NCBI RefSeq assembly: GCF_964275005.1
Contig: NC_092697.1
Span: forward strand, 19,814,138-19,878,137
Direction: 5' to 3'
Length of the DNA stretch: 64,000 nucleotides
Source: Diadema setosum
Taxonomy: Eukaryota; Echinodermata; Echinoidea; Diadematoida; Diadematidae
Shown: positions 12,222 through 23,204 of the stretch, one piece after another
Layout: each line of letters begins with the position of its first letter
Position numbering within the stretch: the stretch's first letter is position 1
Notes under the pieces: model-generated
Database searches by the model: none
What the model saw: the letters and a program-made list of their open reading frames with translations, nothing else
What the model was told of the DNA's origin: nothing
Translations under genes and position numbers: made by a program

Positions 12222-14098
12222 GGTAAACTGGCACCTCGTCTACAACCACCATGTCCACTGTCCACCTAGTCTAATGCCATCTCGTCTAAACTCACTTCGT
12301 CTACTACCAACTCGTTGACCAACCATTTTGTCTATATGCCAATTAGTCTAATTGTCATTTCGTCTACCAGCCATTTTATCTAATGTCCAATTTGTCTAAG
12401 TCACATTTCGTCTAACACCCATTATGTCTATTGACCATTTCGTCTATTAATCATTAGGTCTATGAATAAAATAGTCTACAACTCATTTTGTCTAATAGCC
12501 AATTGGTCTACAACCACCTTGTCTAATAGTCAATTAGTCTAATAACCAGTTAGTCTACTCCCAACTGGTCTACTGCCAACTGGTCTACTCCCAATTGGTC
12601 TACTCCCAACTCGTCTACTCCCAATTGGTCTACTCCCAACTCGTCTACACCCAAGAGGTCTACTCCCAACTCGTCTACTCCCAACTAGTCTACACCCAAC
12701 TGGTCTACACCCAACTCGTCTACTGCCAACTCATCTACTGCCAACTCGTCTACTGCCAACTAGACTACTCTCAACTGGTCTACTACTAGTTATATATATA
12801 TATATTTTTGTTATTCAAGTCTACTTCATCCAGTTTCTTTTTCCCAGTGAAATAGGTTGAGCACTCTTGGTGCCCCATTTGATTTAAATTTTTATGTTCT
12901 AATTATGACAATTTTTTTAGGAAAAAAAGATAATGTCACAGTGTGAAAAACTTGCTGTGTTATTTTTGTGGTGGATGTGTAATTTATATCAGAAGCAATC
13001 ATGCAGCATTTATATGTCCAAACTTCAACACTCCATCCATTCAACTTTGATAAACAATCATAAGTATGGTAAAAATGAAAAGGAACACATTAGAAGTACA
13101 TTATCAGTATTCTTTATTCTGTCTGCCACGTACTGATGTATGTAAACGGTTAAATGCACACACAAAAAAGTTGAAACATATACACAAAAATATGACTCAT
13201 GCACAATATATAGCTACTACTAAGATGAATGATTTACTTGCCTGGAATGTACTCAATACACGTTTCGCGAGGAACCCTAAATAAGCATTTATATGTCCAA
13301 ACTTCAACACTCCATCCATTCAACTTTGATACACAATCATAAGTATGGTAAAAACGAAAAGGAACACTTTAGAAGTACATTATCAGTATTCTTTATTCTG
13401 TCTGCCACGTACTGATGTATGTAAACGGTTAAATGCACAAAAAAAAAAAAAGGTTATTAGCATGACCAGATGCAAATGATAAGTTTGGGTAAACATTGTT
13501 GAGAGTAAAACTTTATCAGTTGGGAGTACACCAATTGGGTATAGACGAGTATAGACCAATTGGGAGTAGACAAGTTGGGAGTAGACCAATTGGGAGTAGA
13601 CCAATTGGGAGTAGACCAGTTGGGAGTAGACCAGTTGGGAGTAGACCAATTGGGAGTAGACCAGTTGGGAGTAGACCAGTTGGTAGTAGACCAGTTGGGA
13701 GTAGACCAGATGGGTATAGACCATATTGGGTATGAACAAACTAAGGGTTGGACTATATGATAACTAGACAAAGTGAATGTAGACTAAATGACTTGTAGAC
13801 GAGGTATGAGTAGACTAACTAGTAGTAGACAAAATAGATATTAGACGACATGGCAAATAGACATTGTGAGTGTAGACAATTTGGCTATTAGATCAATTGT
13901 TTTGTAGACGAAATGCTCCTTAGACGAGTTGGGTATTAGACAGTACGGGTAGTGGGCAAAGTGACTATTAGACAATATGGGTACTGGACAAAACGAGTTG
14001 TAGACCAAATGGGTATTAGACGAATCGGTAATAGACGATATGCCAGCAGACCAATTGGAAAATAGACATAGTGGCTGTAGACGAGGTCACTATAAACC
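12222..14098. mobile_element. complete fold-back (TU-like) transposable element
   Basis: Two long inverted arms (about 12,222-12,790 and 13,510-14,098) consist of 15-bp units. The consensus is close to GTCTACTCCCAACTG on the left and its reverse complement on the right. Units next to the centre are almost identical and those towards the tips are diverged. The tips match as inverted termini ending in ACCTCGTCTAC/GTAGACGAGGT. The element is flanked by a perfect 8-bp direct repeat, GTATTCAT, at 12,214-12,221 and 14,099-14,106, the target-site duplication. The core (12,800-13,500) has no long coding frame and contains a 155-bp direct repeat. Fold-back arms made of 15-bp repeats with an 8-bp duplication recall the sea-urchin TU elements; that assignment is from memory and structure, not from alignment. 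Confidence 0.88.
13006..13439. repeat. 155-bp direct repeat in the fold-back core
   Basis: Positions 13,006-13,160 and 13,285-13,439 are near-identical copies that differ at only a few bases, starting GCATTTATATGTCCAAAC and ending GTAAACGGTTAAATGCACA. They lie between the inverted arms of the fold-back element, with 124 bp between copies. Confidence 0.9.
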
Positions 14099-14658
14099 GT
14101 ATTCATTTCTTTAAATTGTAAATTTGCAGTCTTTGTCATTTCATGTCTCTCCGTTGTTACTGTAAAGAATACGTTTTATTTTGCATTGGACAGACATTTC
14201 TATTATTGACAAACTAGACCTACAAAGAGCAGGAAGGTCTTTCCGAGAAACAGTTATCGAGCAAAAAGAGCACATTATCCGTGATGAGACATATAAATTA
14301 TGTTGAATTAAATGACATGAGACATTATTTTCCTAAACTTACCCATTACCTTGTCAAAATGACTGAACCCTATCTGCATATATCGTCAAAATTACAAGAC
14401 CAAGACACTTAAATACGTTGTATAAACGAACGTTGAATTGTGTATAGCTGAGATTGATAAATTGTTTATTTAAATTATAAATTTTGATCTGTTATATACC
14501 TATGTTATATACCTATTCTGTAAAATAAACAATATCATTATGAGCCGGACGAATAAACTAGTAATTCGCTGAAGATAATCCGAAATGCCCTGTTATGATA
14601 ATGTCTCTCCCAAATGCGTCTGAATACAATAAACCTACGTATGTTATCACATTAACAG

Positions 14659-14918
14659 CATTCATGGTGAAACAACGGAGTATCCGCATGAGGAAGGTAG
14701 CAACCCAGCAAAACAGCTGTTCCCATGGCCACGAGCTCATCGCCTTCCACACATTGTCGCGCGTGGCATGCGTCACTGGCTGCCTGGCAACTGAGGGATG
14801 CAAGTCATTCAACTTCTTTGTTGACACGAGTTTGTGCCAGCTCTATAGTGCCGTCAGCGACTCATATCCGAATGACTACCAACAGACTGGTAGATGTGAA
14901 TATTTTCTGATTGTCTGA
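14659..14918 (+). CDS. PAN/apple domain exon, terminal
   Basis: The frame shows a PAN/apple-type cysteine pattern: a C before GHEL, LSRVACVTGC, GCKSFNFF, SLCQLYS and TGRCEYF, then stop TGA at 14,916-14,918. PAN domains mediate protein-protein or protein-carbohydrate contacts in secreted proteins, and CTLD plus PAN combinations are plausible in echinoderm immune or adhesion proteins. The acceptor chosen is ATTAACAG before 14,659, which gives phase 1 and matches the phase-1 donor of the CTLD exon at 7,061. An ATG at 14,595 is open in the same frame, so a separate short gene cannot be excluded. Joining to the CTLD exons needs a 7.6-kb intron containing the repeat array and fold-back element. I am confident of the domain, less so of the gene model. 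Confidence 0.8.
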
Positions 14919-15049
14919 TAACTGCTTTAGCAGCTAACCAGGGCTAATACTTTTATCAATGCTTCAGAATGGTTTCATGACATTAGCATATTGCAGTTTC
15001 ACTCTATGCCATTAATAATTACCGAAGGGTGCAGTGTATTTCCTAATCA

Positions 15050-15407
15050 TATTTTAATGAAAAAATTATTGACGATCACGAAAATAAGCTCCCCCCCCCA
15101 AAAAAAAAAAAAAAAAAAATCCTGGATCCTGGCGGGGTCTGATATGAGTCAGGATAATAATGATAATAATAATAATAATAATAATAATAGCTGGTTTTTA
15201 TATAGCGCATTTCACACACTTCAGGGTTTCAATGCGCTTTACAGACTATTACAGACTAGGATAGGATTTTTGTTGAGTGTTATTTCATTATGTAGGCCTA
15301 AGTAAGGCACGCACGCTGATACTAATGAAGAAAATTCTGACCCGTTACGGGAGAGGTGGTTCGTCGGTGCGTAAACACCAACCACCCCTCCCCCCAAAAA
15401 AGAAATG

Positions 15408-15449
<42 letters not shown>

Positions 15450-15560
15450 CTTCACTTTTTCCAAAGAACGTATTAACGATGAGCTTTATCAAATACGCAC
15501 TAGTCCAATGTGTAACCTTAAAGATAGATAAAATGATACGCCGTTGGTCGTTAGTACGCT
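15050..15560. repeat. microsatellites and a TATATAGCGC-type dispersed repeat
   Basis: A poly-C/poly-A run at 15,091-15,119 and an (AAT)n stretch at about 15,160-15,190 lead into GGTTTTTATATAGCGCATTT ... CAATGCGCTTTACAG. That short inverted GCGC motif looks like a small dispersed repeat common next to AAT microsatellites. A (TA)n microsatellite lies at about 15,409-15,447. No gene is seen. Confidence 0.55.
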
Positions 15561-15689
15561 GACGCACGACGCATCAGTCGTACCCCAAAACTATTTAGAG
15601 CTGCACATCTCACCCCGCCTCTGCACGCACGCATACCATGTGCAATTACCAGTGCACGAATGTTGTGGCTCGCGCTTGCTCACGCACCT

Positions 15690-16340
15690 TGTGATGTATA
15701 CAGGTGGTAATGGCGGAAATGGGGGACGAGTCCTTAAAATTTTCGTGGGACTTTCTGGGGTCGCCCCCCCTTGCTTTTAAAAGCTGAGTATGGTTCATAC
15801 CCCTTTTATGATGTGATGCATACAGGCGGTGATGGGGGAAATGGGGGACGAGTCCCTGAATTTTCGTGGGACTTTTGGGGGCCGTTCCCCCCCCCCCATC
15901 TTGCTTTCAAAAGCTGAATATTCATACCTTTTTAAATTTTAAAGCATCTTGATAGATTTTTTTTTATTAGGTACATGCTCAAAAGTTGTAAAAAAAAATC
16001 GATTGAAAATTTCCCCAAATTTACCGAGAGTGTGCAAAAGCTTCCTCGTTTACAGGGGGGGGGGGGAACATCCTCCCCCTTCTCTCCACCTCAATTGAAA
16101 TTATTACGCAGTATAGTGAAGACGCACATGCGGATTACGAGATGACAGATACCATCATTTAACCACTCACATTGCATCTGGAAATTTAGTTGTCTTACTT
16201 TTTTATTTAAAAAGAAATTTTAGTTATCTACCAAGATGTACATCCGATCGTTAGATTTTAATTCTAAAAACTCCAAAAACTCCCTCGTGTGGGATTGGGA
16301 CACACCCTCCCTTACGGTCCACCATCATGGACCTCAGCAG
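15690..16340 (+). repeat. ~125-bp tandem duplication followed by family A copies
   Basis: Two copies of a block containing GATGTGATGCATACAGG, GGGGGACGAGTCC, TTTTCGTGGGACTTT and CTTGCTTTxAAAAGCTGA lie between 15,690 and 15,920. They are followed by two family A modules with CTCGTGTGGGATTGGGACACACC-like cores, at about 15,960-16,090 and 16,245-16,340. Confidence 0.65.
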
Positions 16341-16409
16341 ACGTATACAGCGCATGTCAAAAAAAACAAAACAAAACAAACAAACTAGAAATGTCGCTAT
16401 GGCGACTGG

Positions 16410-17495
16410 TATGCCTCCGCCATAATGCATGATTCTCCTAATAGGTCTAGATAGTACATGTGGACAATGTGTGATTACATTTTCACAATATTGGCAAAAT
16501 ATTAAAATGACAAGTTTGTCACAAATGTGTTGAATGTTCACCTTCCTTGACCTAGGTTTGATTGGATGAATAGGAGAGCATGTATTTGGGGATTTAAGGA
16601 CTTTAACTTGACTTTGACCCATTCATACGTTTATGCATTGAGTAATTTTCAAGGTATGGAGAAAAAGTGCAATTTCTGTATTGAATAGTAAATTGTCACC
16701 ATTTTCATCTGGCCTGTGACCCTAAAATTCATAAGATAATCACTGTCAGGCAGAACATGCATAAATATGTGTAAGTTTCAAAATAACTTGAGCCACTTCC
16801 GATATATGGAGGAAAAAGTTAATTCAGCACTTTTACTTGATCTTTTGACCTTTGAGGCAAAAAAAAAAAAAGAAAAAAAAAACTTTCCAGAGAATCTCTA
16901 TTAGGTTATACATGCATACACCAAGTGTAAAAAAATAATCCTGCTGGCAGTGCATAAACATAAGGGAAATAGTAAAATTTTGAAGTGTTGCCCTTGACCT
17001 TTGACCCCTAACCTTTGACCCCATGAACCGTAAATTGTCTAGATAATCACTGCCAGTCAGTACATGTATATATACTATGTTCCATGAAGATACCTTGAAC
17101 AATTTCCAAGGTATGGAGAAAAAAAGTGAAGTTTTAATATTTTTACTTGACCTTTTGACCTCATGACCCTAAACTTTCACCAGAGAATCTTAGTTGGGTA
17201 ATACATGTATACACTAAGTTTCAAGAAAATATCTTCAGGCATTGCATAGATATGGTGGAAATAGTGAAATTTTATGTATTTGACCTTGACCTTTTGACCT
17301 TGAGCATGTGCACCCAAAAGTTGATAGGCACAACTTCACCCCCTAATACACATATATGCCACGTTTCATTAGGATACCTCAAAAGGTTTTTTTAGTTACG
17401 CTGTTCACAAAATTCATTGCGGACCGACGGAAGAACGGACGGACGGACAACCCGAAAACATAATGCCTCCGGCACCACTTCGTGGCGGAGGCATA
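16410..17495. mobile_element. non-autonomous repeat with TATGCCTCCGCCA inverted ends
   Basis: The left end TATGCCTCCGCCA (16,410-16,422) is the exact reverse complement of the right end TGGCGGAGGCATA (17,483-17,495). The right end also forms its own hairpin (ATGCCTCCGG ... TGGCGGAGGCAT), preceded by a GGACGGACGGACAACCCG run. The interior repeats a phrase built from TTGACCTTTGACCCC and AGGTATGGAGAAAAAGTG about four times at ~220-bp spacing. No coding frame is recognised. The type is uncertain: a TIR element, or a Helitron-like element because of the 3' hairpin. Confidence 0.65.
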
Positions 17496-17505
17496 AAAAG
17501 AAAAG

Positions 17506-18913
17506 TTAATCCAGCTTTGGGGGGGGGGGGTCACTATTTCATAATTATCAGTTATGGAGAGCGCAGTTTTGGTTGTGAGGAAAGAAGAACTATTCTTCTT
17601 TCCATTGATACCTAATTATGTTGACAAATGTCATCCATGACTGAGCACGTGAACTTTAATGACATCAATGACAAATCTCACTTTCTCCAAGTTTGAGTGT
17701 TGTCGTAAAGGAACAATGAATGTCTCACTGAGTGGATGAGATCTGTCTATAAACGTGCAGACCAGCCTGCAAGACTGCAGATTTGTGTTTAAGGTTTCTT
17801 CTAAACTTTTATGATGCAAAACCTTCAACATGGCCATGCACGTTTTCGATAACTTGGCCGCTTCCACAAAGGCTAACTCATTACCCATTTTTCTCTCATC
17901 ATATTCAAGACATGGTTTGTCGCTGCGAGCTATGTGTTGAATATGAAAAGAGAAAAATGGACTTGGGGAGGTTGGCCTTTATGGGAGTGACCAAGACCTA
18001 ATTATCCGACCGATGGCCATATTAAAAGTTATGGACCATGAAATTTTAGAAGAAACAATAAACACTAAACACAAACCCCAAAACACAAGCCTGCATTCGT
18101 ATAGGCTGGCCTATGCATTTAGCTACTTTCATTGATTGATCTCACCCATTCAGTGAGAATTCATTATTCCTTTACGATAACACTCAAACTTGGAAAAAGT
18201 GTAATTTATCTTCGCTGTCTTTAAAGTTTATGTGCTCAGTTTCAATGTACTTATGTGCTAATTACAGACCCATATCAGTTATCCCAATTGTAATGAAGCT
18301 TTTCAAAAGAGCTGTGCACCTTCAGATTACTGAATATCTTGTGACATAATATGATGTGTTAGCACCCGAACAATCCGGGTTTCGGGGAAAAAAAACATAG
18401 CACAGACACTGTCATAGTTCTTCTCACTGATTACCTGTACAAAAACATGGACGACGGTCTATACTTACCAGAGGGGTATTTTTAGACTTTCGAAAAGCAT
18501 TCTATTCGGTAAGCCACAAAATTTGATTGCAGAAGCTTGTGTGTTTTGCAGCCACATATTCTTTAGAATTATACATGTACTGTTTTATTCTGCATGAACT
18601 ACTATATTATGTTATGTATGTTGCATGTTCTATAATTGTTTCTGTTAATATTACAGTGATTTGGTGTTTATGAATACATGTGTGTATTGTCCATATGCAG
18701 GGCGTCCACGAACAACAGTGTTCAACTCACTGATGGAGCCACCCTGTGAAAACAAGACTAATAAATGAATAAATAAATATAGCCATGCATGACATTTGTC
18801 AATATAATTAGATACAAATGAAAAGAGAAAGAGTTTTTTTCTTTCCTTACATCTAACATTGCGCTCTCCATAGCTGATGATTATGAAATACTAGCCCTCT
18901 GTAGCTGGATTCC
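17506..18913. repeat. large snap-back inverted repeat, interrupted by LINE fragment
   Basis: Left arm 17,506-17,910 and right arm about 17,925-18,913 are diverged reverse complements. Paired landmarks are ATCCAGCT/AGCTGGAT at the tips, TTATGGAGAGCGCA/GCGCTCTCCATAG, GACAAATGTCATCCATG/CATGCATGACATTTGTC and CTCCAAGTTTGAGTGTTGTCG/CGATAACACTCAAACTTGG. The right arm is longer because a LINE piece at about 18,241-18,780 sits between halves that are contiguous in the left arm. No coding sequence belongs to the arms. Confidence 0.8.
18241..18780 (+). mobile_element. decayed LINE fragment inserted in an inverted-repeat arm
   Basis: Readable reverse-transcriptase debris includes NYRPISVIPIVMKLFKRA at about 18,262 and a LDFRKAFYSVSHKI-like palm motif near 18,482. 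It ends in a 3' tail with CACCCTGTGAAAA and an AATAAATGAATAAATAAATA repeat. Both flanks continue the snap-back arm without loss, so this is an insertion. A target-site duplication is not clear. Confidence 0.75.
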
Positions 18914-18939
18914 TTTTTTACAAGCACTGTGAAAACACG

Positions 18940-19530
18940 CATACAACAGATGACAGATGCCACGATTCAGCCATCTATTTTGTTTCCGAATATTGCTTTT
19001 CCTTCCTGTTGGGACTGAAAATGTTGCAAATATTCCACAAAAGTTAGCACCAGACGGTTCAATTTTAATTCTAAAAACCTACAAGCTCCCTCATGTGGGA
19101 TGGAGACACACCCTCCCCCTTCGGTCCACCTCCAGATCCAGCGAGGACTTGTACGCGGATCAAGGGGTGACGGAATTTCTCTGAATATTTACTTTTCTTA
19201 CTTTTTTATTGAAAAATTGCAGAGAATCCATCAAAGTGTGCACCTGATCGTTTAATGTCAGTTTAAAAAAATGCCTAAGCTCCATCATGTGAGAGGGGGA
19301 CACCCTCACCCTTTGGTCCACCTCCATAAACTTCAGTACACCATGAAGCTGCACACGCAGATCAAGATATGACACATAACACAGATAACAAATAACCATT
19401 TACATTTTCCCCTCAATATTTAATTTTTATACTCTCTTTGCTTATATGCTTGATAAATTTCTAACTCTTCCACCAAAAGTGAGGGTAACAAGTCTCCCTT
19501 GATATCCTCCCCCCCCCCCGGGTGAGCCAC
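18940..19530 (+). repeat. family A module copies
   Basis: Two or three modules share CACCAxAxGTTxAATTTxAATTCTAAAAA, CTCCCTCATGTG, GACACCCTCxCCCTTxGGTCCACCTCCA and GATGACAGATxCCACGATTCAGCCA. These landmarks recur at 16,245-16,340 and 52,800-53,170. Confidence 0.65.
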
Positions 19531-21270
19531 AGTAATCATAAGTCCGTTTTCTTGTCACAATATGCACCTCCCCTTGAAAAATCCTGGCTACGGGCTTTTT
19601 TTCTTGCTTAGTATAATTATTATGCTCGCATGTGCACGTAGGTATGCATTACAAAAAAAAAAAAGCAAAGCAGCTGAGACGATTTAAAAGCGGAAGGCAA
19701 AATGAATAAAGAAGGTATTTGAATTGCACGTAATGTATTTAGATGATTAGATCAAATGAAGTCAGTTCGAATATATGCACGGCATCATAAACCGAGAGTT
19801 TTTAGGGCCAAGTGCACTTTCATCCTAATCATGAAATAGATGAACTCCTCATCTCGTTTTCCCAGAAATGACTGTTCATCTTGTCTTTGTGTAACTACAG
19901 TAAAAGAAAGCATTGTTACCTTAAAAATCATGATATCGTTCACGTTCACGTAGTTTTGTTCGATGCTTCCCGTTAGAGGCTCCGGCTTAATTCCGTCTCT
20001 TCCAACAGACTAGATGAGTATGTGATTATTATGAATTGTTTTTAGCTTGATGTAATTCTCCCCCCCCCCCATTCACTTTTAGATTATTCAATAACCAGGC
20101 CAGAAAGAAATTTTTATTAACTCCATTAACTCCTTTAACATTATCATTAGTTGTGATTTCGCCTATATCCACGTATGTCATAAGCTCTGAGACAACAAAA
20201 AACAGAAAATTAATAATGTTTAATTCAATAGTGGCATTATTTGAACTATCAGTCGAAGAAGCCCACACACTTCCATAGACAACTAAAGCTTCATTTTCTG
20301 GAACCGTTAATGCCTCTTTTTCAGCAAATCGCCTTGGTTTTACCATGGAGGACAGCAGGATCGCCAATTTTGGAGATCTCTACGAAATTCATCACAAAAT
20401 CGCTGCCGAATCAATAGCCCTGTGTGTGCCGAATCAATCAATCAAAAAGTATGATTGTGGAATGCGTCAAGAGCGATCAATACCTAAGCCTTTCATCTCG
20501 GTCTAATAAGACCCAAATCGATAAGGCTCACTTGAGTTCACTATCAATATCAGCTTGGAAATAGACATAAGTTTATTGTTCTGTAGTCTTCCATACGGCG
20601 TGAATTCAGAGGTCTGTAGTAGTTCACGTTTTCTACGTCAATCTATATGTATATACGTTTTCAGGCAAACGACGTTAGATACTATCCAAATCCTTTTCTG
20701 CGCAGCCGTACATTTCAATTAATTATTGCAGTCGCCAGCCTCATAATAGGAAATACAGGCCACTTGTTGGACTGTGCGTGAGCAATTTTCCAGTCAAATT
20801 GTTTGAATTAAAGGTAATCAACATTTCGATACGAAGCTCTATTTGTGCATCTTAATTGGCAAACAGACGGGGGGAATTCTGTCTCGCTTTGTCGCTAATC
20901 ACAAAAATATTAAATTTACTGTGTGCCCACAGGCTTTTTTTTTCAGTCAAACAAAATGCCAAAAAAAAGGATGATCTTACGATTCATATGAAAATCATCG
21001 CCACCATATCGGTTCATGATTAGATAATCTTTTCTTTCTTCATTTCTAGCAATGAGCACATAATTTACTGTAAGTGGAACAATAAAATGTGAATTACGGA
21101 ATACTAGTAGCGTTCAACACACGGGTCGTATTCATAAAAAGTTGCAGTTGCTTGTGCTATCCTTTTGCATGAATAGGTATGCATGAAAATGAGTAATAAT
21201 TGCTTGCAAACAAAGGCTTTTGCTGGCAAGCTCAAGCAGTTGCTCGCTCCCTGTGAGCAATTGCTTATAG
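19531..21270. other. no gene recognised; one unassigned minus-strand ORF
   Basis: A 112-codon minus-strand frame at 20,029-20,367 contains EKEALTVPENEALVVYGSVW and an N-glycosylation-like NNAT, but it matches no family I know and runs into a G-run. It could be an exon or chance. The rest is AT-rich DNA with a short repeat of GAGCAAxTTGCT type near 21,140-21,270, also seen near 8,480. Confidence 0.35.
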
Positions 21271-22155
21271 GCCCCTGTCACACTGTGCGGATAAGACAAA
21301 CGCACTAGAAGCGAATGTGGATTTTTGCCATCCGTTGTTATCCGTACGATGTGTGTATAGGCCTAAATGTCCTTTTAATCCTTTGGATGGACATTTATCT
21401 CCCTGTGATTTCCGTCAGAGCGGGTCGAAAACTTTATGCATGCACAAAGTGTTTTTTTTTTCCTCTCTCTCTCTCGCCAAAAACTGATAGCGCGATCTGA
21501 TCCTTGTCCGATAGTTATACGTTTTCTTCTGTACCTGTACTGGACTCGTTTTCCATGCGTTTCCATCTGCTAGGCCTCCTGTAGAGTCCGTCGCTGCGAG
21601 AGATGGAACGGATGGAACAGCTATGTACAGCACATCAAACGCATGTTATACGTACGGCATAGCCCCAGGATGACTACCGGGCAACACGCATGTAGTTACG
21701 GGTGACAAATGGACAGAATGATCATATAAGTGATGGTTACAGTATATCTGCAGGATATCTATAGGGCATCCACAGTATATGACCAGGACATGTCGCTGAT
21801 GTTTGACGAATATATACCGGCCTTTCTGCAAATAACTCCTGCAAGGACATAATTACAAACACGTCATTTTCTGACATTATCTTGATGTACGTCTGACGCG
21901 TCACCCATTTGTTCCTCGTGCGTTTTGTCCTATGGGCATGCGGCTCATATTCGTTTTTCATGTGTTTCCACTGTCCTGTACACAATTGCCCCAGATGCGT
22001 TGTATGTTCTTTTTATTCGGCCCCTAGACCGTGTATGTACGCTCCTCTAAAACGGAAACTTTACACTTTGTCCATCGGATTGCCTGAACTACAGATGAGA
22101 AAATATTGCCCGTTTCTTGTGCGGTGGGCCTATCCAGCGAAGGTGTGACAGGGTC
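21271..22155. mobile_element. non-autonomous TIR element (CCCTGTCACAC ends)
   Basis: The left end GCCCCTGTCACACTGTGCGG (21,271) and the reverse complement of the right end (22,131-22,155, GACCCTGTCACACCTTCGCTGG) match over about 22 bases with a few differences. The 885-bp element has no recognisable transposase. The target-site duplication is not clear. Confidence 0.65.
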
Positions 22156-22289
22156 ATAAAGAACAGTTACTGCGTGTTTTAAAGAAAGCAAAAACAAAAA
22201 CAACACAGCAACATTTTTTTTTTTTTTTTACTGCTGTATAGTAAATAGAAGTGTAGATGTGTGCTCGTGTGTGCAGATGGCAGTGCAAG

Positions 22290-23130
22290 GCAGAGTTAGT
22301 TCTGATGCTCATTTTTAGGTGTAATGAGCACTATGTTTCTTACTATGCCTGACACTTATTAATGGAGCTTTAATGTGCTCATGGATGTAATTGGATAGTT
22401 GGGTGATTGTTTTTGTAAGTGTGTGATGTACGCATATTTTCCTTATGTCATTAAAATTCCATAAAAATGTCATTTGTGATTTATTGTTGTCTTGTTATAA
22501 AGGTGTTGTATATAAGTTTAGTAGAGTACACAGCCACACGGGCAGAACCCTCTTGTAAGGACTTATAGAACAGGAATAGCAGTGTTTTTATTAACGGTTA
22601 ATTAGCATTGCGTTTGTCACTATTTTTACATTTAATGAGCATTGTGTTTTTACTATAGTTGACACTTTTTCATGGAGCTTTAATATGTTTATGGATATTA
22701 TTGGACAGTTTGATGATTGTTTTTGTTTGTGACGTATGCATATTTCCTTATGTCATGAAAATTCCATAAAAAATGTCATTTGTGATTTATTGTTGTCTTG
22801 TTATAAAGGTGTTGTATATAAGTTTAGTAGAGTACACAGCCACACAGGCAGAACCCTCCAGTAAGGACTGATAGAACAGGAATAGCAGTGTTTTTATTGA
22901 CGGTTATGGAGCATTGCGTTTGTCACTATTTTTGACACTTAATGAACATTGTGTTTTTACTATGGTTGACACATTTCATGAAGCTTTAATATGTTTATGA
23001 ATATTATTGGACAGTTGGCTGATTATTTTTTTTTTGTGATGTATGCATATTTTCCTTATGTCAATAAAATTCCATGAAATTGTAATTTGTGATTTTGTTG
23101 TCTTGTTACAAAGTTGTCATGAATAATATA
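22290..23130 (+). repeat. ~306-bp tandem repeat, about 2.7 copies
   Basis: Landmarks GTGTTGTATATAAGTTTAGTAGAG (first at about 22,502, then at about 22,808), GTTGACACxTTTTCATGGAGCTTTAAT and CTTATGTCATxAAAATTCCAT recur at ~306-bp spacing. The last copy is partial. Each unit carries a TATATAAG followed by AGTACACAGCCACAC. It has no coding sequence. Confidence 0.85.
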
Positions 23131-23204
23131 TTGTTCGGGGCCATTTGGTAGAATGGCTTAGATGTTTAACAGTGAAATACTAAATACTGCCAAATATTAA
23201 TGCA

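Noticed and set aside
13383..13739. 118-codon minus-strand frame of repeated VYSQL
   Set aside because: It is the 15-bp fold-back arm read in frame, with similar frames on both strands.
12540..13740. CRISPR-like array
   Set aside because: The short units are contiguous without unique spacers and face each other as inverted arms, and the sequence is eukaryotic.
20029..20367. 112-codon minus-strand ORF as a host exon
   Set aside because: Some coding-like wording but no domain, no clear splice sites at both ends and a G-run inside; kept only as an unassigned frame.
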